This document shows, in pieces, positions 27,633 to 36,401 of a DNA stretch of 64,000 nucleotides (position 1 is the first letter of the stretch; every line of letters begins with the position of its first letter). The notes beneath the pieces are model-generated. The model saw only the letters and a list, made by a program, of their open reading frames with translations. It had not been told where the DNA came from and did no database searches. The DNA comes from Leucobacter tardus. Lineage in GTDB: Bacteria; Actinomycetota; Actinomycetes; Actinomycetales; Microbacteriaceae. The stretch covers positions 248,001-312,000 of the forward strand of contig NZ_JAGFBF010000005.1 in the NCBI RefSeq assembly GCF_017583045.1. The letters are read 5' to 3'. The position numbers were made by a program, and so were the translations under genes.

Positions 27633-27671
27633 AGCAAGCGCCGGGGGAGCGGAAGCCCCCCGGCGCTTGCT
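27633..27671. terminator. 15-bp hairpin, bidirectional terminator
   Basis: Perfect repeat AGCAAGCGCCGGGGG (27633-27647) and its complement at 27657-27671, loop AGCGGAAGC, between the convergent pspA and terC. Confidence 0.9.
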
Positions 27672-27692
27672 GCGTGCGGTCCCGAACGGGAC

Positions 27693-28952
27693 TTAGACGG
27701 TCGGTCCGTCCTGGTCGACGATTCGCTCGGAGACGGGCGCGTCGACGCCCGCGGCGTTGGCGGCCTGCAGGCGCGACTCGTGCGCGGTGCGAATGATCCG
27801 GGAGTACCGGTCCTTGTGCTCGATGAGGTCCTCGCGGTACTTCTGGGGGACCGACTCCGCGCGCTGCGTCCAGCTGTCCATCAGCGCGGCGGCCTCGCGG
27901 CGCTCCTGCTCGGGGGCGTCCTCGCCGAGTTCGGTGTATCGGTGCGCGAATCGCTCGGCGTTCTGCAGCGCGCGCAGTGCTCGACCCTTCGGGCTGGCGA
28001 GCGATGCGACCACGGTGATGATGAGGATGCAGACGATGACCAGCAGGGAGATCTCGGTCGGAATCTCGCGCACGGGAACGTTCTCGCCGCCGTTGACGAA
28101 GAACAGGTTGTTCTCGTGCAGGGCGTGGAGGATGAGCTTGACGCCGATGAAGCCGAGGATCGCCGCGAGCCCGTACGACAGGTAGACGAGGCGGTCGAGG
28201 AGTCCATCGATCAGGAAGTACAGCTGACGCAGACCCATGAGCGAGAACGCCGTCGCGGTGAAGACGATGTAGGGATCCTGCGTGAGCCCGAAGATCGCGG
28301 GGATCGAGTCGAACGCGAACAGCAGGTCGGTCGCGCCGATCGCGACCATGACGAGCAGCATCGGCGTGATGAGGCGCTTGCCGTTCTTCACGACGGTCAG
28401 ACGGTCGCCGTTGTACTCGTCGGAGGCGGGAAGGAATCGCTTCGCGGCGCGGACCATGACGTTGTCGGCTTCGTCCTTGCCGTCTTTGTCGCCCGTCAGT
28501 TCGCCCTTGAGCTGCTGTCCGGCGATGAGCAGGAGCGCGATGCCGAAGAGGTAGAAGACGTCGGACCAGGCTTCGATGATCGCGGCACCGACGAGGATGA
28601 ACGCGGTGCGCGAGATGAGTGCGAACGTGATGCCGAAGAGCAGCACCTTCTGCTGGTAATCCCGAGGAACCTGGAAGGATGACATGATCACGAGGAACAC
28701 GAAGAGGTTGTCGACGCTCAGCGCCTTTTCCGTGATGTAGCCCGAGTAGTACTCGATGGCGTGCTGCGTATCGCCGAAGACGAAGAAGACGAGACCGAAC
28801 ACGAGCGCGAGGCCCACGTAGATCGCCGACCAGATGGCCGCCTCGCGGATGTGCGGGGTGTGCGCCTTGCGCACGTGCACGAAGTAGTCGAAGAGCAGTA
28901 GTCCGATGATGACGGCGATGGTGATCGCCCAGGTCCATCCGTTGATCTCCAA
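27693..28952 (-). CDS. TerC/Alx family integral membrane protein
   Basis: Membrane protein of the TerC family, linked in other bacteria to manganese export and metal homeostasis. The 419 residues carry about nine spans and the paired family motifs, LSVDNLFVFLV and FAFDSIPAIFGLTQDPYIV, whose aspartates sit in the membrane. A C-terminal cytosolic helix of about 90 residues follows. The TTG at 28952 is chosen because GGGAGG lies about 7 nt before it and no ATG or GTG is suitably placed. A long leader with hairpins precedes it, suggesting regulation at the RNA level. Confidence 0.88.
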   Translation of the reverse strand: MEINGWTWAITIAVIIGLLLFDYFVHVRKAHTPHIREAAIWSAIYVGLALVFGLVFFVFGDTQHAIEYYSGYITEKALSVDNLFVFLVIMSSFQVPRDYQQKVLLFGITFALISRTAFILVGAAIIEAWSDVFYLFGIALLLIAGQQLKGELTGDKDGKDEADNVMVRAAKRFLPASDEYNGDRLTVVKNGKRLITPMLLVMVAIGATDLLFAFDSIPAIFGLTQDPYIVFTATAFSLMGLRQLYFLIDGLLDRLVYLSYGLAAILGFIGVKLILHALHENNLFFVNGGENVPVREIPTEISLLVIVCILIITVVASLASPKGRALRALQNAERFAHRYTELGEDAPEQERREAAALMDSWTQRAESVPQKYREDLIEHKDRYSRIIRTAHESRLQAANAAGVDAPVSERIVDQDGPTV

Positions 28953-29150
28953 AAGAGCCTCCCGTGGGTGTCGTGATCCACGCAAGTCTCTCCCGCCGAT
29001 CACCCGAGGTGGATCAGCCTCCGCATCCGGTCCGGCCAGGTGCCGAACGTGTTGACGTTTACGAAGAGGGGGGATACTCCCTTGCTGGGAGTTGAGTGTA
29101 CCAGGGGATCGACGAAGTTGACCGGTTGCAGTGCCGGGGCGAACGAACTG
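28953..29150 (-). promoter_or_regulatory. Structured leader upstream of terC (candidate riboswitch)
   Basis: About 200 nt of minus-strand leader. It contains a perfect hairpin ACTCCC-AGCAA-GGGAGT (29092-29076, minus strand) directly followed by ATCCCCCC, so the 3' arm reads AAGGGAGTA, and a second AACGT/ACGTT hairpin (29060-29047). AAGGGGAGTA is the opening motif of yybP-ykoY manganese riboswitches, which control Alx/TerC genes elsewhere. The match here is short and I could not fit the rest of that fold, so the class is unproven. Confidence 0.45.
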
Positions 29151-29152
29151 AC

Positions 29153-29166
29153 ATAATATACATTAT
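29153..29166 (-). promoter_or_regulatory. AT-rich near-palindrome, terC promoter or operator
   Basis: Minus strand ATAATGTATATTAT is a near-perfect palindrome (one mismatched pair) and contains TATATT/TATTAT as possible -10 boxes, unusual in this GC-rich DNA. A metal-responsive repressor site is possible but cannot be assigned. Confidence 0.5.
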
Positions 29167-29195
29167 CAACGCACGGGGTGCTGTGGACCGTTCGG

Positions 29196-30011
29196 CTACG
29201 AACTCAACGTGATCAGCGCCTGCCCGCTCAATGCCGCGGCGCCGATGGCCCCGAGACTGCCGGCGAGGATCATCATGCCGTCCGTCTCGATCCAGAAGGT
29301 CGATGCCGCGACGATCAGAGCGGCGATGACGAGCAGCATGCCGACGCCGATGAGCACCACGCGGACACCGACGATGCCCGCGGGCCTGCGTGACATGCGG
29401 ATGGGCGCGACGATCGTCAGCACCGCGAACGTCAGGACGCCGAGCATCATCGCACCGAGCACATCGCTCGGCCGGTGCCAGCCGTACTCGAGCAGCTGCC
29501 AGGCGACGACGCCCATGAGCGCCGACCCGCCGAGCGCGACGAACGCCCGCGCGCGCTCCGGGACCGTCCAGATGCACGCCGCGACGAACAGCACGAAAAT
29601 CGACATGTGTCCACTGGGAAAGGTGTTCGGAGCATCCAGCTCGAACAGGCCCGGCCGCACCAGGAACTGCTGCTTCAAGAACTGCGCCGCGATGATGCCC
29701 ATCGCCGGGACCACGGTGACACCGATCGCGCGCACCGGGCCGTGCACGAGGAACGCGATGAAGCCGAGCACGAGGAACACCACGGCGACGCTCGGAATCG
29801 AGACGAGGTTCAGCGGCGGCGGTGGCGTCGTGCTGAAGGCGGCCTCTCCGAGCACCAGCGCCTCCGCGCGCTGTCCGATCGCGCTCCGCACGCCGACCAC
29901 GTACGAGGAGACTCCGACGATCCCGGCGAGCACGGCGATAATGAGCGCGCGCGACCGGCTCGCGGTCGACCCCTGCGCGCGGAGCACCTGCGTCACGGCC
30001 CCCGTACTCAT
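29196..30011 (-). CDS. PAP2-family phosphatase, membrane protein
   Basis: A 271-residue membrane phosphatase of the type 2 phosphatidic acid phosphatase family, acting on lipid phosphates or diphosphates on the outer face. Motifs: KQQFLVRPG (motif 1), PSGHMS (motif 2, catalytic His) and YGWHRPSDVLGAM (motif 3), with about six spans. After the PAP2 core are two further spans. ATG 30011 has AGGGGAG about 6 nt upstream. The natural substrate (undecaprenyl diphosphate or another lipid) cannot be told. Confidence 0.85.
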   Translation of the reverse strand: MSTGAVTQVLRAQGSTASRSRALIIAVLAGIVGVSSYVVGVRSAIGQRAEALVLGEAAFSTTPPPPLNLVSIPSVAVVFLVLGFIAFLVHGPVRAIGVTVVPAMGIIAAQFLKQQFLVRPGLFELDAPNTFPSGHMSIFVLFVAACIWTVPERARAFVALGGSALMGVVAWQLLEYGWHRPSDVLGAMMLGVLTFAVLTIVAPIRMSRRPAGIVGVRVVLIGVGMLLVIAALIVAASTFWIETDGMMILAGSLGAIGAAALSGQALITLSS

Positions 30012-30157
30012 ATGCGACTCCCCTGCGACGCTTGATCCTGTGTGTCCCTCATCAATGTACTGTCCTCGCGCGGAGATTCGCTGTGTTGCACCCGGGTGCA
30101 GCGCCGAGCCAGGGCGGCGGCGCAGCCGCAGCGATCGACGCCTCGCCGTGGGCACAG

Positions 30158-30191
30158 CGAGCGGGCCGGATCCGTAGACCCGGCCCGCTCG
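30158..30191 (-). terminator. 12-bp hairpin terminator after rpf
   Basis: CGAGCGGGCCGG (30158-30169) and CCGGCCCGCTCG (30180-30191), 33 nt past the rpf stop. The arm shares 11 bases with the sodA terminator at 61275. Confidence 0.8.
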
Positions 30192-30223
30192 GTGCGGGGA
30201 CGATCCCCGATGCGCGCTGCGAA

Positions 30224-31056
<833 letters not shown>

Positions 31057-31095
31057 ATCCGTCCAGGATCTTGCCAGCGGACACTCGAGTGACGT

Positions 31096-31977
31096 TCAGG
31101 AGGGGGTGCCGACGGAGCGCCCGTCACGGGTCGCATAGAAGGCGACCGCGGACGATGCCGCGACGTTCAGCGAATCGACGCCGCCCATCATCGGGATCGT
31201 GACACGACGGTCGAGACGACGGTCCGTACCCGACTGCAACCCGTGCCCCTCGGATCCGAAAACCAGCGCGAGATCGCGGTGATCCTCCGCGACGAGCGCG
31301 TCGAGCGAGATCGCTCCCTCTCCCAGTGTCATCCCCGCGACGACGTACCCGAGCTCTTGCAGCAGCTCCACCCCTCCCCTGGGCCAGGCGTCGATCCGTG
31401 TCCACGGCACCTGGAACACGGTTCCCATCGACACGCGGACGGAGCGACGGTACAGCGGATCGGCGCAGCTGGGGGTGACGAGGACCGCATCGAAGCCCAT
31501 CGCCGCGGCATTCCGGAAGCAGGACCCCACGTTGGCGTGGTCGGCGAGGTTCTCGAGCACCGCGATGCGCGAGCGGGAGCCGTCGCCCATGGCCGATCCG
31601 TCGGACGCGCGTCCGGTCCGGCGCACAGCGGCGATCAGGTCGGCCGGATCCCGGAGCGCGGGTCGGTGCATCGAGGCGATCGCGCCGCGATGCAGGTGGA
31701 ATCCGGTCAGTCGCTCGAGCTGTTCGGAGCTGCCGACGTAGACCGGTACCTCCGGGTGGCCGTCGAGGAGACCCTCGATGCGCGGGATCCACTCCTCGAG
31801 CAGCAGCACCGACCGCGGCCGGTGCCCGGCCCGCAGTGCGCGGCCGATGACCTTCGTGGACTCCGCGAGATACAGTCCCTCCTCGGGTTCCCGCACGCGG
31901 CGCAGCGCGACGTCGGTGAGGCGGGTGTAGTCGGCGAGCTCGGGGGCGTCGAGATCCTGGACGCGTTCGATCCTCAT
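31096..31977 (-). CDS. TrmH/SpoU family RNA 2'-O-methyltransferase
   Basis: SAM-dependent ribose methyltransferase acting on tRNA or rRNA. The 293 residues contain an N-terminal RNA-binding part and a C-terminal knotted SPOUT domain with all three motifs: NVGSCFRNAAAMG, ALVFGSEGHGL and IPMMGGVDSLNVAASSAV. The target nucleotide is unknown. The ATG overlaps the stop of the upstream hydrolase gene by 4 bases, so the two are translated from one message. Confidence 0.9.
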   Translation of the reverse strand: MRIERVQDLDAPELADYTRLTDVALRRVREPEEGLYLAESTKVIGRALRAGHRPRSVLLLEEWIPRIEGLLDGHPEVPVYVGSSEQLERLTGFHLHRGAIASMHRPALRDPADLIAAVRRTGRASDGSAMGDGSRSRIAVLENLADHANVGSCFRNAAAMGFDAVLVTPSCADPLYRRSVRVSMGTVFQVPWTRIDAWPRGGVELLQELGYVVAGMTLGEGAISLDALVAEDHRDLALVFGSEGHGLQSGTDRRLDRRVTIPMMGGVDSLNVAASSAVAFYATRDGRSVGTPS

Positions 31978-32915
31978 GGGTGCACCTCCCCCGTCTCCGT
32001 GCCGGCGTGCGCGTCCGCGGGCCTGTGATGAGCTGCCGTGCACTCCGCGAGTTGTGTGTCTCGCAGAAAGGTCGCGACCCAGGCGGCCGTATCCGCGACG
32101 GCCTCGTAGTGCACGAGGTGGCCGGCGCCGGGGATCACCCGAAGCCGCCCGTCCGGCAGCCGACGAACGAGCCCGAGTTGGTCGGTCGGGGTCGAGAGGT
32201 CGTCCCGCTCCCCCGCGATGACGAGGGTCGGCATCGTGAACGCGTCCGCGACGTCGACCACGGTATGGGATACCGATGCTTGGAACGCCTGCAGCAGCGT
32301 CGTCGGATCGGCGAACGAACTGAAGTAGCGGTCGTGCTGATCGTGGATCCAGGCCCGAAGCGCACGGTCGCGCGTCTTCGCCATGACCCCGCTCATGAGT
32401 CGAACGATCGCTGGGTTGCCGAGCAAACGCCTGGCGCCGGTCTCGGGGAGCACGCGCGCCGTCCGGTAGTAGAGCTCCGCGAGGCGGGTCATCACTGCGT
32501 TGGGTCCGTCGAGGGCGGGCGCTGAGATCGGGTTGACGAGGATCGTGCGCCCCGGGGTGAACCCTCCGGCGATGCCGGCGGCGACCACGAGCGAGCCGAA
32601 CGAGTGCCCGAGGACGCCGGAGCCGCTCGGCGCGACACCGGCTGCGAAGGCGCGCAACCACTCCCCGTAGAGTGGGAGATCGTGCGTCCGCCCGGGGATC
32701 GCGGGAGTGAGCCCGAAGCCCGGAAGGTCCGGAACGATGACGCGCACCTCCGGCAGGAGTCCGGCGACGGCGTGTCCGATACCGTCCAGACCGTGATGGT
32801 CGCCGCGGAACCCGTGCACCAGAATGAGCGGTGCGCCATCGGACGGCCCACTGCTCCAGGCGCGCGTCGTCATTCCGAGCGTCGGGACGAGGAGATCTGG
32901 TGGAGCTTCGTTCAC
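31974..32915 (-). CDS. Alpha/beta hydrolase
   Basis: A 313-residue cytosolic hydrolase with the serine nucleophile elbow GHSFGS, an oxyanion loop LVHGFRGDHHG, the acid in ERDDLSTPTDQ and the catalytic His in GAGHLVHYE, so the triad is complete. The C-terminal 25 residues (His/Ala-rich) are an unusual tail. The substrate is unknown. GTG 32915 lies 6 nt after a TACGAT box and gives the usual N-terminus before the hydrolase fold. Confidence 0.87.
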   Translation of the reverse strand: MNEAPPDLLVPTLGMTTRAWSSGPSDGAPLILVHGFRGDHHGLDGIGHAVAGLLPEVRVIVPDLPGFGLTPAIPGRTHDLPLYGEWLRAFAAGVAPSGSGVLGHSFGSLVVAAGIAGGFTPGRTILVNPISAPALDGPNAVMTRLAELYYRTARVLPETGARRLLGNPAIVRLMSGVMAKTRDRALRAWIHDQHDRYFSSFADPTTLLQAFQASVSHTVVDVADAFTMPTLVIAGERDDLSTPTDQLGLVRRLPDGRLRVIPGAGHLVHYEAVADTAAWVATFLRDTQLAECTAAHHRPADAHAGTETGEVHP

Positions 32916-32921
32916 CCCGCA

Positions 32922-32927
32922 ATCGTA
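32922..32927 (-). promoter_or_regulatory. -10 box TACGAT, leaderless start of hydrolase gene
   Basis: TACGAT on the minus strand ends 6 nt before GTG 32915; no ribosome site is visible. Confidence 0.6.
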
Positions 32928-32979
32928 CTGACCGCGCCTGGGTGGGGAGCCCCCGGTCGGCGGAGGCTGCCGTTGGCGA

Positions 32980-32985
32980 TAGCCT
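32980..32985 (+). promoter_or_regulatory. -10 box TAGCCT of the exonuclease gene
   Basis: TAGCCT ends 2 nt before ATG 32988, too close for that codon to be used from this promoter; a start near 32992 leaves GTG 33009 with its ribosome site. Confidence 0.45.
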
Positions 32986-33008
32986 GGATGGAACCGGAAG
33001 GATCCAGC

Positions 33009-33707
33009 GTGACCACTCACCTCCCCCTGTGGACCGAACGCATCGCCGTTTTCGATACCGAGACGACGGGGGTCGATCCGCGCGAGGCGCGGATCGTCAC
33101 CGCCGCGATCGCGCTCCTGAACCGCGACGGAGAGATCGCGGAGCGGTACGACTGGCTGCTCGACCCCGGCGTCGAGATCCCCCTTCCCGCCGTCCAGGTG
33201 CATGGCATCTCGACCGATGTGGCGCGCGCGAGCGGGATCCATGCCGAGGTCGGGATCGCGCAGATCGTGGAGCAGGTCGCAGAGATGCTCGCGCGCGGGT
33301 TTCCGATCGTCGCGTACAACGCGCCGTTCGACCTCACGCTCCTGCGCGCCGAGGCCGCGCGCTACGGAATTGCATGGCCCGAGACGGTCGCGCCGGTGAT
33401 CGACCCGCTGGTGCTCGATAAGCAGTTCGACCGGTTCCGGCGCGGCAAGCGCACGCTGGCGGCCGTTGCGGCTCACTACGGCGTGGAGATCGGTCAGGCG
33501 CACGACGCGGGAGACGATGCGATCGCGGCCGGTCGGGTGCTGCACCGTCTCACCGAGAAGTTCGTCGATGTGATTCCCGCCGACCTCGATGATCTGCACC
33601 GGAGTCAGGTGCAGTGGGCGCGCGATCAGGCCGAGAACTTCCAGGCCTACATGCGGCGCAGCAAAAACCCCTCGTTCGTCGCGGACGGCGGATGGCCGCT
33701 GCGATGA
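33009..33707 (+). CDS. DEDDh 3'-5' exonuclease (DnaQ-like)
   Basis: A 232-residue stand-alone exonuclease resembling the polymerase III epsilon proofreading fold. The metal ligands are all present: FDTETTG (Asp and Glu), NAPFDLTLL (Asp) and HDAGDDA (His and Asp of DEDDh). GTG 33009 is chosen because GGAAGGA lies 6 nt upstream; ATG 32988 adds 7 residues but overlaps the promoter. Whether it works with polymerase III or in repair or RNA turnover is not shown. A hairpin follows at 33744. Confidence 0.9.
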   Translation: MTTHLPLWTERIAVFDTETTGVDPREARIVTAAIALLNRDGEIAERYDWLLDPGVEIPLPAVQVHGISTDVARASGIHAEVGIAQIVEQVAEMLARGFPIVAYNAPFDLTLLRAEAARYGIAWPETVAPVIDPLVLDKQFDRFRRGKRTLAAVAAHYGVEIGQAHDAGDDAIAAGRVLHRLTEKFVDVIPADLDDLHRSQVQWARDQAENFQAYMRRSKNPSFVADGGWPLR

Positions 33708-33743
33708 CCGAGGGGTCGTGACCGGAGCCTGGCGGTGCCGGTC

Positions 33744-33769
33744 GGGTTCGGTGCTTAGGCGCCGAACCC
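33744..33769. terminator. Hairpin overlapping the rpmE2 stop
   Basis: GGGTTCGGTGC (33744-33754) pairs with GCGCCGAACCC (33759-33769), 11 bp with one G-U, loop TTAG. It includes the rpmE2 stop codon and can end both converging transcripts. Confidence 0.7.
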
Positions 33770-34003
33770 CTTGAAGCGCTTGTTGAACTTCTCGACACGT
33801 CCGGCCGAGTCCATGATGCGCTGCTTGCCCGTGTAGAACGGGTGCGATGCGCTGGAGATCTCGACGTCGATCACCGGGTACGTGGTGCCGTCGAGCTCGA
33901 TGGTCTTCTCGCTCGTGCGGGTGGAACGGGTGAGGAACGTCTCGCCCGACGCCAAGTCACGGAACACGATGGCGTTGTACTCGGGGTGGATGTCGGTCTG
34001 CAT
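33755..34003 (-). CDS. rpmE2: 50S ribosomal protein L31 type B
   Basis: An 82-residue ribosomal protein of the large subunit. It has the type B signature [12 protein letters not shown] and lacks all cysteines, so it is the zinc-independent paralogue that replaces the CxxC form when zinc is scarce. ATG 34003 has GAAGGA about 6 nt before it. A TACGAT box on the minus strand (34080-34085) would give a leader of about 70 nt. I saw no Zur-like palindrome near it. Confidence 0.96.
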   Translation of the reverse strand: MQTDIHPEYNAIVFRDLASGETFLTRSTRTSEKTIELDGTTYPVIDVEISSASHPFYTGKQRIMDSAGRVEKFNKRFKGFGA

Positions 34004-34102
34004 GGCTGTCCTTCAGGTTGGTTCGTGGGGCGCGATCGGATGATGCGCGTGTTGCGAGGCGATGTCGCACCAAAGATCTATCGTAGCAGAGTGGCGCTCG
34101 AG

Positions 34103-34888
34103 TCACACGCGCGCCACGGCGGCGTACCGGCCGTCCCGCACGCTCAGGTCGAAGGTCATGCCGAACGTAGCCTCGAGATGCTCGGCGGTCAACGTCTCTG
34201 CGAGCGGTCCCGCAGCCTGGACGCGGCCGTCACGAAGCAGCAAGGCGTGCGTGAAGCCCGGTGGGATCTCTTCCACGTGGTGGGTCACCATGACCATCGC
34301 GGGCGACATCGGGGACGCGGCGAAGCCGGAGAGCATCTGCAGCAGGTTCTCGCGGGCACCGAGATCGAGACTCGCGCTCGGCTCGTCGAGCAGCAGCATC
34401 TCGGGGTCGGTCATGACCGCGCGGGCGATCATGGCGCGCTTCCGCTCTCCGTCGCTCAAGGTGCCGAAGCGGTGGTCGGCGAGTGCTGAGAGGCCCCATT
34501 CGGCGAGAATGCGGTCTGCTTGGCGCACATCGATGGCCTCGTACGCTTCGTTCCAGCGGCCCTCGACCGAGTATGCAGCCGTCAGTACCACGTCGCGCAC
34601 GGTCTCGCTGTCGGGGATCCGCTTCGCGGTGGCGGAGCCTGCGAAACCGAGGCGCGTGCGCAGCTCGAAGATGTCGACCGAACCGAGTCGCTCATCGAGG
34701 ATGTCGACCGCGCCGGTGGTCGGGTAGTCCCCCGTGGTGGCGAGCTTCAGCATCGTGGTCTTTCCGGCACCGTTCGGTCCGAGGATCACCCAGCGTTCAT
34801 CGCTCTCCACGCTCCAGTCGACGCCCCCGAGAATCGAGCGGCCGTTGCGGACATAGGTGACGTCGGAGAAGCGCAGCACGTTGACCAT
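34103..34888 (-). CDS. ABC transporter ATP-binding protein
   Basis: A 261-residue ATPase subunit with Walker A GPNGAGKTT, signature LSDGERKR (variant of LSGGQ), Walker B MLLLDEPSASLD and switch His VTHH. No permease gene is adjacent, so the partner is elsewhere or this ATPase acts alone. Sequence style resembles molybdate/iron-type ATPases, but that is weak. ATG 34888 lies 7 nt after a TAGGCT box. It is divergent from serB. Confidence 0.88.
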   Translation of the reverse strand: MVNVLRFSDVTYVRNGRSILGGVDWSVESDERWVILGPNGAGKTTMLKLATTGDYPTTGAVDILDERLGSVDIFELRTRLGFAGSATAKRIPDSETVRDVVLTAAYSVEGRWNEAYEAIDVRQADRILAEWGLSALADHRFGTLSDGERKRAMIARAVMTDPEMLLLDEPSASLDLGARENLLQMLSGFAASPMSPAMVMVTHHVEEIPPGFTHALLLRDGRVQAAGPLAETLTAEHLEATFGMTFDLSVRDGRYAAVARV

Positions 34889-34895
34889 GGCGTCC

Positions 34896-34901
34896 AGCCT
34901 A
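34896..34901 (-). promoter_or_regulatory. -10 box TAGGCT, leaderless start of ABC ATPase gene
   Basis: TAGGCT on the minus strand ends 7 nt before ATG 34888, separated by 13 bp from the serB -10 box. Confidence 0.7.
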
Positions 34902-34914
34902 CCCCGCCGCCGCC

Positions 34915-34920
34915 TACACT
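34915..34920 (+). promoter_or_regulatory. -10 box TACACT, leaderless start of serB
   Basis: TACACT ends 6 nt before ATG 34927. Confidence 0.7.
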
Positions 34921-34926
34921 TGAGTC

Positions 34927-35580
34927 ATGCCTGACGCCGCCGCTTCGCGCCCCCTCGTCGTTCTCGACTGCGACTCCACCACGATCCGCGATGAGGTCAT
35001 CGAGTTGCTCGCGGATGCGGCCGGATCCCGGGAGGCGGTCGCCGCCGTCACCGAGCGCGCCATGCGCGGGGAGCTCGATTTCGCCGAGAGTCTCGCCGAG
35101 CGGGTGGCCACCCTCGCGGGCACGCCCGATGCAGTGTTCGGCGATACGTATCGGCGCATTCGCACGTCTCCCGGCATCCGGGAGCTCATCGCTGAGGTCC
35201 ACCGCCGCGGGGGTCGCGTAGGCGTCGTGTCCGGGGGCTTCCACGAGGTACTGGATCCGCTGGCACGCGACCTCGGCATCGATCACTGGCGTGCCAATCG
35301 GCTCGAGGTGCGCGACGGGCAGTTGACTGGAACGACGGTCGGACCGGTCATCGATGCCGCGGCGAAGGCGGACGCCCTTCGCGAATGGGCGAGCGCCACC
35401 GGGATTCCGCTCAGTGCGACGGTGGCCATCGGCGATGGAGCCAACGACCTCGACATGATGGCGATCGCCGGCCTCTCCGTCGCCTACAACGCGAAGCCCG
35501 TGGTGCGCGAGCGCGCGGACGTTTCGATCGACGACGACCTCGCGCTCGTGATCCCGCTGCTGGATCGCCTGTCGGCTTAG
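34927..35580 (+). CDS. serB: Phosphoserine phosphatase
   Basis: HAD-family enzyme that makes L-serine from phosphoserine. The 217 residues form a single domain without the ACT domain of longer homologues. Motif I is VLDCDSTT (D14, D16), motif II SGGF, a Lys in AAKADAL, and motif IV GDGANDLDM. The stop codon overlaps the stop of the convergent fabG by 3 bases, so there is no room for a terminator between them. Confidence 0.92.
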   Translation: MPDAAASRPLVVLDCDSTTIRDEVIELLADAAGSREAVAAVTERAMRGELDFAESLAERVATLAGTPDAVFGDTYRRIRTSPGIRELIAEVHRRGGRVGVVSGGFHEVLDPLARDLGIDHWRANRLEVRDGQLTGTTVGPVIDAAAKADALREWASATGIPLSATVAIGDGANDLDMMAIAGLSVAYNAKPVVRERADVSIDDDLALVIPLLDRLSA

Positions 35581-36287
35581 TGGCCCATCCCCAGGCCGCC
35601 GTCCACCGGGATGACTGCTCCTGAGACGTAGGAGGCGTCGTCGCCGGCGAGCCAGGATGCCACTCCGGCGATCTCGTGAACCGTTCCGAAACGCGCCGCG
35701 GGGATCGACGCGCGATACTGCGCCTGCTGTTCCTCCGGCAGCGCAGCAGTCATATCGGTCTCGATGAAACCGGGTGCGATGACGTTCGCGGTGATGTTCC
35801 GCGCACCCAATTCGCGCGTGAGTGACCGAGCGAACCCGACGAGAGCGGCCTTCGACGAGGAGTAGTTGATCTGCCCGGGCGAGCCGTAGAGCGCGACGAC
35901 GCTGGAGAGCAGGATGACCCGGCCGAAACGGCCCTTGAGTAACCCTTTCGCGGCGCGCTTCACCACGCGGAAGGTGCCGGTGAGGTTCGTGTCGATGACA
36001 CTGCTGAACTCTTCTTCGCTCATGCGCAGGAGCAGCGTGTCGCGCGTGATCCCGGCGTTCGCCACGACGACCTCGACGGAGCCGAGCTTCGCCTCGATCT
36101 CCGTGAACGCGGCGTCGATCGATGCTGCATCGGTCATCTCTGCGCGCACCGTGAGTGAGCCCGCAGGCCCGTCCCCCGAGCGAGAGGTCACGGCCACGCG
36201 GTGACCGTCGGCGATCATGCGCTCGGCGATCGCGTAACCGATGCCGCGGTTGCCACCCGTGATCAGCACGGTGCGGGGAGTCGTCAT
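35577..36287 (-). CDS. fabG: 3-oxoacyl-ACP reductase (SDR family)
   Basis: NADPH-dependent short-chain reductase, probably of fatty acid elongation. The 236 residues have the Rossmann motif TGGNRGIG, ANAGITRD, the catalytic Ser in LLSSVVALYG and Tyr/Lys in YSSSK, and the C-terminal VDGGLGMGH. It is compact and MabA-like, suggesting acyl-ACP reduction, but SDR substrate calls from sequence are uncertain. GGAAGGA precedes ATG 36287 by about 6 nt; a TAGGCT box at 36318-36323 is its likely promoter. Confidence 0.85.
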   Translation of the reverse strand: MTTPRTVLITGGNRGIGYAIAERMIADGHRVAVTSRSGDGPAGSLTVRAEMTDAASIDAAFTEIEAKLGSVEVVVANAGITRDTLLLRMSEEEFSSVIDTNLTGTFRVVKRAAKGLLKGRFGRVILLSSVVALYGSPGQINYSSSKAALVGFARSLTRELGARNITANVIAPGFIETDMTAALPEEQQAQYRASIPAARFGTVHEIAGVASWLAGDDASYVSGAVIPVDGGLGMGH

Positions 36288-36317
36288 GGGGCGTCCTTCC
36301 GTCGGAATGTCGCATCC

Positions 36318-36323
36318 AGCCTA
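36318..36323 (-). promoter_or_regulatory. -10 box TAGGCT of fabG
   Basis: Minus-strand TAGGCT places the transcription start near 36311, leaving a leader of about 24 nt with GGAAGGA before ATG 36287. Confidence 0.5.
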
Positions 36324-36368
36324 GAGGAGAGTCGGCCCGATTCGGTGCACGTCCCCAGGCGCCGGGCG

Positions 36369-36374
36369 TAGGCT
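36369..36374 (+). promoter_or_regulatory. -10 box TAGGCT of the DUF3099-SURF1 operon
   Basis: TAGGCT 27 nt before ATG 36402; the short leader contains AGAAGGAG (36391-36398). Confidence 0.55.
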
Positions 36375-36401
36375 TGAGGATGGAGAATCGAGAAGGAGCA
36401 C

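Noticed and set aside
28953-29150. Definite yybP-ykoY riboswitch before terC
   Set aside because: Only the AAGGGAGTA core and one hairpin match; the second conserved helix and its Mn-binding loop were not found, so I report it only as a candidate structured leader.
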